A stretch of DNA of 64,000 nt from Lachnospiraceae bacterium. Its GTDB lineage: Bacteria > Bacillota > Clostridia > Lachnospirales > Lachnospiraceae. How positions within the stretch are numbered: the first letter of the stretch is position 1; each line of letters starts with the position of its first letter. The stretch lies in assembly GCA_015056915.1 (NCBI GenBank), contig SVFK01000006.1, positions 1 to 64,000 on the forward strand. Reading direction: 5' to 3'. Below, one piece after another: positions 55,513-64,000 of this stretch. Made by a program: the position numbers and the translations under genes. The notes beneath the pieces are model-generated. The model searched no databases. It saw only the letters and a program-made list of their open reading frames with translations, and was not told the origin of the DNA.

Positions 55513-56781
55513 ATGATCAAGAAAGAAATGATTGCCATGCTTTTAGCTGGCGGACAGGGTAGCCGTCTTGGTGTATTGACATCCAAGGTTGCTAAGCCTG
55601 CAGTTGCATTCGGAGGAAAATATCGCATTATCGATTTCCCCCTTTCTAATTGTATTAACTCCGGAGTTGATACAGTGGGTGTATTGACACAGTATCAGCC
55701 CTTGCGGTTGAATTCTCATATCGGAATTGGTATTCCGTGGGATCTCGACCGAAATATTGGCGGCGTTGCAGTACTGCCTCCTTATGAGAAGAGCGCAAAC
55801 AGTGAATGGTATACTGGTACAGCAAATGCTATTTATCAGAACCTAGAGTATATGGATAGCTTCAATCCTGAGTATGTATTGATTCTTTCCGGTGACCATA
55901 TTTACAAGATGGATTATGAGGTTATGCTCGATTTCCATAAGTCAAATAATGCAGAGGTTACGATTGCAGTTATGCCTGTTCCTATCGAGGAAGCCAGCCG
56001 CTTTGGTATTATGATTACTGATGAAAACAGGAGAATAACCGAATTTGAGGAGAAGCCGGCCAATCCCAGAAGCAATCTGGCAAGTATGGGTATTTATATC
56101 TTTAACTGGAAGACCTTAAAGGAAGCTTTGATTGCAATGGCTGATCAGCCTGCCCTTGACTTTGGTAAGCATGTAATTCCTTATTGCCATGAGAAGGGTT
56201 CACCTCTTTATGCATATGAATTTACGGGTTACTGGAAGGATGTAGGAACCCTGAATTCTTATTGGGAAGCCAATATGGAGCTTATCGATATTGTTCCTGA
56301 GTTTAACCTCTATGAAGAGTATTGGAAGATTTATACCAAGACAGAGATTCAGCCGCCTCAGTACATTGCTGATAACAGCATGGTAGAGCGCAGTATTATC
56401 GGTGAAGGAACAGACATCTACGGCGAGGTATACAATTCCGTTATCGGTTGCGGTATTACTATCGGTAAAGGAACTGTTGTACGTGATTCCATTATCATGA
56501 ACCAGACCCAGATTGGTGATGGCTGCGAGTTGAATAAGGCAATCATCGCAGAGAATGTTAAAATCGGTAATAATGTAAAACTGGGCGTAGGTGAGGAAGT
56601 TGATAACGACACAGCACCCCATATCTACAATCATGGAATCGTAACTGTAGGCGAGAAGAGCGTAATTCCTGACGGAATCACCGTTGGTAAGAATTCCGTT
56701 ATCTTCGGAGTTACTTCAGCTGCTGATTATGAAGATTCCCATCTTGCAAGCGGCAGAACATTGATTAAGGCAGGTGAATAG
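55513..56781 (+). CDS. glgC: Glucose-1-phosphate adenylyltransferase
   Basis: 422 aa. It makes ADP-glucose for glycogen. The nucleotide-binding start is [20 protein letters not shown], followed by [20 protein letters not shown], the ADP-glucose region [15 protein letters not shown] and a C-terminal left-handed beta helix with hexapeptide repeats. GAGGTGAGG precedes the ATG. It is paired with glgD 2 bp downstream. Confidence 0.96.
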   Translation: MIKKEMIAMLLAGGQGSRLGVLTSKVAKPAVAFGGKYRIIDFPLSNCINSGVDTVGVLTQYQPLRLNSHIGIGIPWDLDRNIGGVAVLPPYEKSANSEWYTGTANAIYQNLEYMDSFNPEYVLILSGDHIYKMDYEVMLDFHKSNNAEVTIAVMPVPIEEASRFGIMITDENRRITEFEEKPANPRSNLASMGIYIFNWKTLKEALIAMADQPALDFGKHVIPYCHEKGSPLYAYEFTGYWKDVGTLNSYWEANMELIDIVPEFNLYEEYWKIYTKTEIQPPQYIADNSMVERSIIGEGTDIYGEVYNSVIGCGITIGKGTVVRDSIIMNQTQIGDGCELNKAIIAENVKIGNNVKLGVGEEVDNDTAPHIYNHGIVTVGEKSVIPDGITVGKNSVIFGVTSAADYEDSHLASGRTLIKAGE

Positions 56782-56783
56782 TA

Positions 56784-57902
56784 GTGAGAGCGATTGGAAT
56801 TATTTTAGCAGGTGGTAATAACCATAGAATGAAGGAGCTGTCCCAGAAGAGAGCAATCTGTGCAATGCCTATTGCAGGCAGCTACCGTAGTATTGACTTT
56901 ACCCTGAGTAATATGTCAAATTCCCATATTCAGAAGGTGGCAGTATTTACACAGTACAATGCGAGAAGCCTGAATGAGCATCTGAATTCCTCCAAGTGGT
57001 GGGACTTCGGACGTAAACAGGGTGGTTTATATGTATTTACTCCCGCAGTGACCTCAGAAAACACCAACTGGTACAGAGGTACTGCTGATGCGATTTATCA
57101 GAATTTACACTTTTTGAAAAATAGCCATGAACCATATGTAGTAATTGCATCCGGTGATGGCGTATACAAGATGGATTTCAATAAGGTATTGGAATATCAT
57201 ATTGAGAAGAAAGCAGATATTACGGTTGTATGCCGTGATATGGAAGCTGGCACCAATGTGGAACGCTTTGGTACTATCCGTATGAACGAGGAGAGCCGTA
57301 TTGAGGAATTGGAGGAGAAGCCTCTTCAGGCTAAGACCAATACCATTTCCTGCGGTATCTATGTAGTGCGCCGTCGTTTGCTGATTGAAATGATTGAGAA
57401 GTGTGCAGAGGAAGACAGATATGATTTCGTAAGAGACATTCTGATTCGTTATAAGGATATTAAGAGAATCTTCGGCTACAAGATTAAAGATTATTGGAGA
57501 AATATTGCATCTGTTGATGATTATTTCAATACTAATATGGATTTCCTGAAGCCGGAAGTAAGAGACTATTTCTTCAAGCAGTACCCTGATATTTATTCTA
57601 AGGTGGATGATTTGCCGCCTGCAAAATACAATACAGGTGCAAAGATTAAGAATAGCTTAATTTCCAGTGGATGTATTGTGAACGGCACAGTTGAAAATTC
57701 CGTAATCTTTAAGAAGAGTTATATCGGAAATAATTGTGTCATCAAGAATTCCATTATCTTAAATGATGTATATATCGGAGATAACACATATATCGAGAAC
57801 TGTATCGTAGAAAGCCGCGATACCATTCGTGCGAATTCCCACTTTGTAGGAGAAGGCGATATTAAGATTGTGTTAGAGCGTAACGAACGATATGTTATCT
57901 AA
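56784..57902 (+). CDS. glgD: GlgD, second subunit of ADP-glucose pyrophosphorylase
   Basis: 372 aa with a GTG start 2 bp after glgC, implying coupled translation. It is related to GlgC but the nucleotide loop is altered (ILAGGNNHRMKELSQKRAIC in place of the GGQGSRL loop) and the C terminus is shorter. In Firmicutes GlgC/GlgD pairs, GlgD is mostly a regulatory partner. The start and hexapeptide tail are intact. Confidence 0.92.
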   Translation: MRAIGIILAGGNNHRMKELSQKRAICAMPIAGSYRSIDFTLSNMSNSHIQKVAVFTQYNARSLNEHLNSSKWWDFGRKQGGLYVFTPAVTSENTNWYRGTADAIYQNLHFLKNSHEPYVVIASGDGVYKMDFNKVLEYHIEKKADITVVCRDMEAGTNVERFGTIRMNEESRIEELEEKPLQAKTNTISCGIYVVRRRLLIEMIEKCAEEDRYDFVRDILIRYKDIKRIFGYKIKDYWRNIASVDDYFNTNMDFLKPEVRDYFFKQYPDIYSKVDDLPPAKYNTGAKIKNSLISSGCIVNGTVENSVIFKKSYIGNNCVIKNSIILNDVYIGDNTYIENCIVESRDTIRANSHFVGEGDIKIVLERNERYVI

Positions 57903-57941
57903 CACATGGGACAAAAAGATAGACTAAAGGGGGCAATGCAG

Positions 57942-58217
57942 ATGCAGATTACAGATGTACGAGTTCGTAAGATTACTAAAGAAGGCAAAATGAAAGCCAT
58001 TGTTTCCATTACTCTGGATGATGAGTTTGTAGTGCATGATATTAAGGTCATTGAGGGTGAAAAGGGGTTATTTATTGCAATGCCCAGTAAGAAGGCTTCA
58101 GATGGCGAATATCGTGATATTGCACATCCGATTAATTCATCCATCCGCGAAATGATTCAAAATACTATTTTGGATTACTATACAAAAGCGTTAGAAGTTC
58201 CGGATGATGTAGTATAA
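57942..58217 (+). CDS. spoVG: SpoVG family regulator
   Basis: 91 aa from the ATG at 57942, 8 nt after AAAGGGGG; the track starts earlier. It begins [20 protein letters not shown], has the SpoVG core [19 protein letters not shown] and [20 protein letters not shown]. It is a small nucleic-acid-binding regulator of sporulation and other processes in Firmicutes. It lies 39 bp after glgD and may share its transcript. Confidence 0.94.
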   Translation: MQITDVRVRKITKEGKMKAIVSITLDDEFVVHDIKVIEGEKGLFIAMPSKKASDGEYRDIAHPINSSIREMIQNTILDYYTKALEVPDDVV

Positions 58218-58238
58218 GTTTTATGGAGCAAACATAAA

Positions 58239-58275
58239 AGGGCCACGATGCAATCCTGCATCGTGGCCCTAATTG
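58239..58275. terminator. Bidirectional terminator between spoVG and the PFK gene
   Basis: A perfect 14-bp stem AGGGCCACGATGCA / TGCATCGTGGCCCT with an ATCC loop. The better T-run (TTTTATGTTT) is on the minus strand. Confidence 0.85.
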
Positions 58276-58294
58276 TTGTCTTTAAATCAATTGC

Positions 58295-59542
58295 TTACTT
58301 TTTATACAATTCTTCCGGTGTGAATAAATGTCTGGGAATACCGTCAACCATAATCGGAGTTACATCGCCCTGAACAAGAGGTTTTACATAAGTGATGAAT
58401 TCTTCTGTTACATAAGCACCATCTTCTGTAATCCAATTTCTGGGAACACATTTTTCATCGTTTGCAATCTTATGTACGTCACGAACAGCAGTACCACTCT
58501 GGTAAGGTTCATCAGAAAATCTCTGAAGAACAACCATCTGACCGGTCTCACCTTCATCAGCCGCTTTTACAGCAGCACCACCTGCCTGGAATGCCTCCAG
58601 AAGGTCTACACGAGAAGCCAAGTGGGAACCTGCTCTCTGCAGTGTACTGAATTCAATGGCACGTGTCTTACAGCCCAATTCTGCAGCAATATAGGTTGCA
58701 AGATAAGAAGCGGTACCGGATAACTGCTTATGTCCGAATGCATCTACAAAGTTGATGTCATTACCTAACTCACATACATATTTGCCGTCTTCGGTATGAA
58801 TACCTTCGGATACGGCTACAACAACAGAGGTCTTTTCCTTTAAGAACTTAGCAACTCTTTCTTTGAAGTTATCAAGATCAAAGGTAACCTCAGGCAGATA
58901 AATCAAATCAGGACCTTCGCAATCCTCGCCTTTGGAAAGGATGGTAGCACCGGTTAACCAGCCGGCATTACGTCCCATAACCTCAACAATAGTAACCAGA
59001 CCGGCAGGATATTCCAGACAGAAACCGTCACGAATAATTTCCTTCATAGAGGTGCCGATATATTTTGCAGCACTTCCGAAGCCGGGGGTGTGGTCAGTTA
59101 ATGCAAGGTCATTATCGATAGTCTTGGGACAACCGATAAAGCGTGTGGTATGTCCTGTCAAAACTGCATAATCAGATAATTTCTTGATGGTATCCATGGA
59201 GTCGTTTCCACCGATATAAATGAAAATTTCAATATCGAGCTTGTCCAGAATACTGAAAATCTTCTCATATACAGCTTTATCCTCGTGTATTCCCGGCAGC
59301 TTATAGCGGCAAGAGCCTAAGTAAGCAGCAGGAGTTCTCTTTAATAACTCCACATCCAATTCTGTCTTGATGTGATCTGATAAATCAAGATATTTTTCGT
59401 TTAATAATCCTTGTATACCGTGAAGCATACCGTATACTTTTTTGGCTCCGCGATCAATAGCTGTGCGGTATACGCCGGCAAGACTGGAATTAATCGCAGC
59501 AGTAGGACCACCAGATTGACCTACAATAACATTTCGTGTCAT
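58295..59542 (-). CDS. pfp: Pyrophosphate-dependent 6-phosphofructokinase
   Basis: 415 aa from the ATG at 59542 (AGGAGG site). It phosphorylates fructose-6-phosphate. The active site has GGNDSMDT and PKTIDND; Lys in place of Gly in PKTIDND and the non-Gly residue in GGNDS are markers of PPi-using enzymes, in contrast to GGDGS and PGTIDND of ATP enzymes. It would make upper glycolysis reversible and save ATP. It is monocistronic. Confidence 0.88.
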   Translation of the reverse strand: MTRNVIVGQSGGPTAAINSSLAGVYRTAIDRGAKKVYGMLHGIQGLLNEKYLDLSDHIKTELDVELLKRTPAAYLGSCRYKLPGIHEDKAVYEKIFSILDKLDIEIFIYIGGNDSMDTIKKLSDYAVLTGHTTRFIGCPKTIDNDLALTDHTPGFGSAAKYIGTSMKEIIRDGFCLEYPAGLVTIVEVMGRNAGWLTGATILSKGEDCEGPDLIYLPEVTFDLDNFKERVAKFLKEKTSVVVAVSEGIHTEDGKYVCELGNDINFVDAFGHKQLSGTASYLATYIAAELGCKTRAIEFSTLQRAGSHLASRVDLLEAFQAGGAAVKAADEGETGQMVVLQRFSDEPYQSGTAVRDVHKIANDEKCVPRNWITEDGAYVTEEFITYVKPLVQGDVTPIMVDGIPRHLFTPEELYKK

Positions 59543-59678
59543 GTTAATACCTCCTGATAAAATGAACATTTTCTCTATTTTAATACATTTTACTGCTTAT
59601 TTCCACAATTTTTTACTTTTTCTTTAAAATTAGCGGGGAAAAGGTTATTGTGGGTTCGTACTTGAAGCAGGATATGTC

Positions 59679-59707
59679 TTGTTTGAAAAATAAGGGTATG
59701 ATAAAAT
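59679..59707 (+). promoter_or_regulatory. Candidate pth-mfd promoter
   Basis: TTGTTT and TAAAAT are separated by 17 bp, about 100 nt before pth. The -35 is weak. Confidence 0.4.
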
Positions 59708-59808
59708 AATAAGCAATATTATCTGAATGAAAGAGAATGCAATTATCAATAGTGATTTGAGACAAGAGAGAAGGAATTGCATATAACCATCAGAATAAGG
59801 AGAAGACC

Positions 59809-60393
59809 ATGTACATTATCGTAGGCTTGGGTAATCCCAAAAAGGAATATATAAACACAAGACATAATATCGGTTTTGATGTAATAGACAAATTAGCGGA
59901 GCAGGAAAAGATTGCCGTGCTGGAAAAAAAGCACAAGGCTATCATCGGTAAAGGTTATATAGCCGGCCAGAAATGTATTTTGGCCAAGCCTCAGACCTTT
60001 ATGAATCTCAGTGGGGAGAGTGTCAGGGAAATCATTGATTATTATAAGGTGGATGAGACTGAGGAGCTGATTGTGATTTCTGATGACATCAGTCTGGATG
60101 TAGGACAGCTGCGTATTCGTAAAAAGGGAAGTGCGGGCGGACATAATGGCTTGAAAAATATTATTGCACATCTGGGGCATGATACTTTTATGCGTGTGAA
60201 AATGGGTGTCGGCGAGAAGCCAAAGGGCTGGGATCTGGCAGATTATGTGCTGGGACATTTCACACCGGATGAACGGAAACAGATGGATGAAGCATCAGAG
60301 CGAGCAGCAGATGCGATTCGAATGATGATTACCGGAGACGTAGACAGAGCAATGAACGAATATAATAAAAAGACGGAAGGCGCCGGGAGGTAA
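59809..60393 (+). CDS. pth: Peptidyl-tRNA hydrolase
   Basis: 194 aa. It recycles peptidyl-tRNA. Signatures: IVGLGNPKKEYINTRHNIGF with the catalytic His, KPQTFMNLSGESV with the tRNA-binding Asn, and SAGGHNGLKNI. AAGGAGA precedes the ATG. It is followed by mfd after 3 bp, the usual Firmicutes pth-mfd pair. Confidence 0.96.
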   Translation: MYIIVGLGNPKKEYINTRHNIGFDVIDKLAEQEKIAVLEKKHKAIIGKGYIAGQKCILAKPQTFMNLSGESVREIIDYYKVDETEELIVISDDISLDVGQLRIRKKGSAGGHNGLKNIIAHLGHDTFMRVKMGVGEKPKGWDLADYVLGHFTPDERKQMDEASERAADAIRMMITGDVDRAMNEYNKKTEGAGR

Positions 60394-60396
60394 TAC

Positions 60397-63300
60397 ATGC
60401 AGGCATTACTTGCACCGCTTAAAAATCTGGCGGAATATGACAGCATTAAGTCTGTTTTGAAAAAGGGAAGAGCAAACGTGGCTCTTTCCGGCTGCGTGGA
60501 CTCACAAAAACTCCATATGATATATGGACTTAGCGATGGCTTGAAATACAAAGTCATCGTTACTTATAGTGACTTAAAGGCAAAAGAGATATATGAGGAA
60601 TATAAATTTTATGACAGAAATGTCATGTTTTATCCGGCAAAGGATTTGATTTTTTTTCAGGCAGATATTCACGGTAATCAACTGATAAAAGAACGCATCC
60701 GCACGTTGCGCAGGGTGATGGAGCAAAAGCCGATTACGATTATTACTACCTATGCGGCGCTGATGACTCCGCAGGTTATGTGGGAGGAGCAGGATGTTAT
60801 TGAGGTGCAAAGAGGCGGTAGCTTAGATGAAGTGACACTGGCCAAACGTCTGGTGGCAATGGGCTATGAAAAGAGCTATCAGGTGGAGAGTCCGGGACAA
60901 TTTTCCATTCGCGGCGGTATCGTGGATGTATTTGACCTGACGGAGGAAAATCCCTATCGAATTGAGCTGTGGGGAGATGAAGTTGAGTCCATACGCAGCT
61001 TTGATATTTTGAGTCAGCGTTCCATAGAAAAGCTGGAGAGCATTCGCATTTTTCCTGCATCGGAGTTTGTGCTGGATGAGGAGCGCATCAAGGCAGGACT
61101 TGCCAAGCTGGAAAAGGAAGCCGTGAAGCAGGAAAAAATCTTTCGGGAAGCGCATCAGCCCGAGGAAGCGCACAGAATTGTAACGCAGGTGAAGGAATTA
61201 AAGGAGCAGCTTCTGGAATTTCAAAGCAAAATGAATCTGGAAGGGTATATCCGCTATTTTTATGATGAGACCGTAACACTTCCGGAATTATTAACCGGTA
61301 TGGCTGTAGGTTCAGGCGGTACTGCCAATAATCTTGTCTTCTTTATTGATGAGCCTATCCGTGTTAAGGAACAGGCCGATGCCATTGAAGCAGAATTTCG
61401 GGAAAGCATGGAGCAGCGTGCCCGTAAGGGCTACATTTTGCCCGGGCAAATGGATATTTTGTACAGTGGGGAGCAGGTGGCTGCAAAGCTTTGCAGAAGT
61501 AATATTGTGACATTGGCTACCATGGAGAGTAAAAAGAGCTATTTTAAGTCGGAGCTTAAGGCAGATATTTCTGCCAGAAATCTGGCGCCCTATAACAATA
61601 GCTTTGAGGCATTGGTAAAGGATTTGAAACGATATCGCAGGAATGAGTACCGTGTGCTTTTGCTGTCCGGCTCCCGAACCCGAGCCAAGCGCCTGGCGGA
61701 GGATTTGCGGGAACAGGAATTGACAGCAGTTTATACGGAAGACCCCATGCGTGAGGTGCAATCAGGCGAAATTCTGACCTATTATGGTCATGTGAAGAAA
61801 GGGTTTGAATATCCGTGGCTTAAATTTGTGGTGCTCTCGGAAACAGATATATTTGGTGCCGAAAAGAAGAAAAAGAAGAAGAAAAAGCTCTATCAGGGGC
61901 AGAAAATAAATGACTTTAATGATTTAAAGGTGGGTGATTATGTCGTACATGAAACCCACGGACTGGGCATCTACCGCGGTATTGAAAAGGTAGAAATGGA
62001 GAAGGTAGTAAAAGACTATCTGAAGATAGAATACCGTGATGGCGGCAATCTGTACATTCTGGCAACGGGACTGGATGTGATTCAGAAATATGCCTCTGCC
62101 GATGCCAAGAAACCGAAGCTGAATAAGCTGGGCACCAAGGAGTGGGAACGAACCAAAACCAAGGTACGCAGTGCGGTGAATGAGGTGGCCAAGGATTTGG
62201 TGGAGCTGTATGCAATCCGTCAGGCAAGCAACGGCTACCAGTTTGGCCGGGATACAGTATGGCAGCGTGAATTTGAGGAAATGTTTCCTTTCGAGGAAAC
62301 CGATGATCAGCTGGCGGCTATTGCCGATACCAAGGCAGATATGGAAAGTCATAAGATTATGGATCGTCTTATCTGTGGTGATGTAGGCTACGGTAAGACG
62401 GAAATTGCCATTCGTGCCGCATTTAAGGCAGTGCAGGAGGGCAAGCAGGTAGTGTATTTGGTGCCTACCACCATTTTGGCTCAGCAACATTACAACACCT
62501 TTGTACAGCGCATGAAGGATTTTCCTATAAGGGTAGATTTGCTGAGTCGTTTCCGCACGGCATCTGAGCAGAAAAAGACGATTACGGATCTGAATAAGGG
62601 ATTTGTTGACATTGTAATCGGCACCCACAGAGTGCTGTCGGAGGATGTGAAATTCAAGGATCTTGGATTGTTGATTATTGATGAGGAACAGCGCTTTGGT
62701 GTGGCTCATAAGGAGAAAATCAAGAAGCTGAAGGAGAATGTTGATGTATTGACATTGACGGCAACACCGATTCCCCGAACTCTTCATATGAGCCTGATTG
62801 GAATACGTGATATGAGTGTACTGGAGGAGGCGCCGGGTGACAGACTGCCTATCCAGACCTTTGTATGCGAATATAATGAAGAGATGGTGCGTGAGGCGAT
62901 TGTACGCGAAATGGCAAGAGGCGGTCAGGTATATTACGTTTACAATCGTGTAAATAATATTGGGGATATTGCGGCGCAGCTTGCCAAATTGATACCGGAG
63001 GCAAATGTGGCATACGCTCATGGTCAGATGAAGGAGCATGAGCTGGAGCGGATAATGTTTGATTTTATCAATGGTGATATTGATGTACTGGTGTCCACTA
63101 CCATTATAGAGACCGGACTGGATATCTCCAACGTTAATACCATGATTATTCATGATTCCGACAATCTCGGCTTATCCCAGCTCTATCAGTTACGTGGGCG
63201 CGTAGGACGTTCCAATCGCACAGCCTATGCCTTCCTGATGTATAAGCGAGACAAGATGCTGAAGGAGATAGCGGAGAAGCGCCTTGCTGCCATTAAGGAA

Positions 63301-63945
63301 TTTACGAATCTGGGAAGCGGTTTTAAAATAGCCATGCGAGATTTGGAAATCCGTGGTGCGGGCAATCTGTTAGGAGTGCGCCAACACGGTCATATGGAAG
63401 CGGTCGGCTATGATATGTATTGTAAGATGTTGAACGAAGCAGTCAAAAGCCTTAAAGGCATTCCTACCATCACAGATTTTACCACAGTGATAGATTTGGA
63501 TGTGGATGCTTTTATTCCTGCCACTTATATTGTAAATGAGACCCAAAAGCTTGATATTTATAAACGAATCGCCGGCATTGAGAATCTAAAAGAACGTGAT
63601 GATATGAAGGATGAGCTGTTAGATCGTTTTGGCGAGATACCCAAATCGGTAGAGAATCTGCTTCGCATAGCCTTGATTCGCGTGGCGGCACACGGTCTGT
63701 ACATGACGGAAATCAAGGGAAAAAATCAACGGATTACTTTTACCTTCCGAACGGATGCAGCGATTGAACCGGCAGGTATTCCGGGGCTACTCAAGAAATA
63801 CGGAAATGCTTTAAGCTTCACTGCCTACGGCAATCCGTTTTTCACATATAAATATAAAAAGACCGGGCTGGTAGAAACGGATGCGGAGCTGCTTTTGGAT
63901 ATGACGGAGAAGCTGTTGGAGGAAATGAAAGTGCTACTTGTATAG
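60397..63945 (+). CDS. mfd: Transcription-repair coupling factor
   Basis: 1182 aa, full length. It removes stalled RNA polymerase and recruits nucleotide excision repair. In order: a UvrB-like N-terminal region (VESPGQFSIRGGIVDVFDL), an RNAP-interaction domain near ~510 (VGDYVVHETHGLGIYRGIEK), and helicase motifs Walker A GDVGYGKTE and LIIDEEQRFG. The TRG region (RIMFDFINGDIDVLVSTTII; RGAGNLLGVRQHGH) and the C-terminal domain follow. A run of eight lysines precedes the interaction domain. GGGAGG precedes the ATG. Confidence 0.97.
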   Translation: MQALLAPLKNLAEYDSIKSVLKKGRANVALSGCVDSQKLHMIYGLSDGLKYKVIVTYSDLKAKEIYEEYKFYDRNVMFYPAKDLIFFQADIHGNQLIKERIRTLRRVMEQKPITIITTYAALMTPQVMWEEQDVIEVQRGGSLDEVTLAKRLVAMGYEKSYQVESPGQFSIRGGIVDVFDLTEENPYRIELWGDEVESIRSFDILSQRSIEKLESIRIFPASEFVLDEERIKAGLAKLEKEAVKQEKIFREAHQPEEAHRIVTQVKELKEQLLEFQSKMNLEGYIRYFYDETVTLPELLTGMAVGSGGTANNLVFFIDEPIRVKEQADAIEAEFRESMEQRARKGYILPGQMDILYSGEQVAAKLCRSNIVTLATMESKKSYFKSELKADISARNLAPYNNSFEALVKDLKRYRRNEYRVLLLSGSRTRAKRLAEDLREQELTAVYTEDPMREVQSGEILTYYGHVKKGFEYPWLKFVVLSETDIFGAEKKKKKKKKLYQGQKINDFNDLKVGDYVVHETHGLGIYRGIEKVEMEKVVKDYLKIEYRDGGNLYILATGLDVIQKYASADAKKPKLNKLGTKEWERTKTKVRSAVNEVAKDLVELYAIRQASNGYQFGRDTVWQREFEEMFPFEETDDQLAAIADTKADMESHKIMDRLICGDVGYGKTEIAIRAAFKAVQEGKQVVYLVPTTILAQQHYNTFVQRMKDFPIRVDLLSRFRTASEQKKTITDLNKGFVDIVIGTHRVLSEDVKFKDLGLLIIDEEQRFGVAHKEKIKKLKENVDVLTLTATPIPRTLHMSLIGIRDMSVLEEAPGDRLPIQTFVCEYNEEMVREAIVREMARGGQVYYVYNRVNNIGDIAAQLAKLIPEANVAYAHGQMKEHELERIMFDFINGDIDVLVSTTIIETGLDISNVNTMIIHDSDNLGLSQLYQLRGRVGRSNRTAYAFLMYKRDKMLKEIAEKRLAAIKEFTNLGSGFKIAMRDLEIRGAGNLLGVRQHGHMEAVGYDMYCKMLNEAVKSLKGIPTITDFTTVIDLDVDAFIPATYIVNETQKLDIYKRIAGIENLKERDDMKDELLDRFGEIPKSVENLLRIALIRVAAHGLYMTEIKGKNQRITFTFRTDAAIEPAGIPGLLKKYGNALSFTAYGNPFFTYKYKKTGLVETDAELLLDMTEKLLEEMKVLLV

Positions 63946-64000
63946 AATTTGTGAAATAAATTAAAAATTGCTTTATAAATATTGACCTTCCCCTTTGTGG

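Noticed and set aside
61860-61895. Run of eight Lys codons in mfd as a possible frameshift site
   Set aside because: The reading frame is open and conserved on both sides, and similar Lys-rich linkers are tolerated in this part of Mfd.
61924-63153. A 409-aa minus-strand ORF inside mfd
   Set aside because: It is antisense to a certain mfd coding region, has no ribosome site, and its composition (His, Leu, Ile and Cys rich) is typical of a codon-bias shadow.

Overview
The window looks like a stretch of chromosome from an anaerobic, probably motile and spore-related member of the Lachnospiraceae (Clostridia, Firmicutes). The support is gene content and order, not a database search: FeoA/FeoB with a FeoB-associated Cys-rich protein, rpsF-ssb-rpsR, gdpP-rplI-dnaB, MecA, SpoVG, CwlD, a SleB-type hydrolase, GlgC/GlgD, a PPi-type phosphofructokinase, pyruvate formate-lyase fermentation, strong AGGAGG ribosome sites and Firmicutes-type sigma-A promoters. 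No insertion sequence, prophage, CRISPR array or rRNA gene is visible; it reads as core genome with some lineage-specific genes.

Layout. 0-0.4 kb: tRNA-Asn, tRNA-Glu and tRNA-Cys, then a terminator. 0.5-6.6 kb: MATE exporter, a DtxR-family repressor divergent from the feo ferrous-iron operon (with repeated TTAGT-N4-ACTAA operators), a membrane acyltransferase and a sirtuin. 6.7-17 kb: YdcF-like protein, DUF951, rpsF-ssb-rpsR, then an HD-GYP protein and a Rieske-FAD oxidoreductase, then gdpP-rplI-dnaB and a RacA-like MerR protein. 17-24.4 kb: ferredoxin, chemoreceptor, and a pyruvate formate-lyase locus in which the glycyl-radical domain is a separate gene; then DUF1858 and mecA. 24.4-34 kb: a long structured leader before a 77-aa unknown gene, a GH18 protein, a sortase B/VPKTG-substrate pair, CwlD, Sua5, RpiB, Upp, dCMP deaminase and a SleB-type hydrolase. 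34-35 kb: a GNAT gene that a frameshift has joined to a DUF402 gene. 35-42.6 kb: a complete F-type ATP synthase operon whose c subunit carries the Na+-binding signature. 42.6-49.5 kb: two lineage genes, a large extracellular protein with a degenerate C39-like domain, QueT with a pseudoknotted leader, and a lone flagellin with a sigma-28 type promoter. 49.5-55 kb (minus strand): bioY, prs, dnaC/dnaI, dnaD, a cluster of DnaA boxes, murC. 55.5-64 kb: glgC-glgD-spoVG, PPi-PFK, pth, mfd.

How the parts fit. The organism imports Fe(II) under DtxR control, ferments pyruvate to acetyl-CoA and formate through a two-polypeptide PFL with its own activase, uses PPi in glycolysis, stores glycogen, and probably couples its ATP synthase to sodium. 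The best candidates for something not well described are the split PFL with its extra 67-residue Cys-containing companion, the DnaA-box cluster between murC and the dnaD-dnaI primosome genes, and three structured leaders (24.6, 42.6 and 47.5 kb). All homology statements come from motif recognition by eye.
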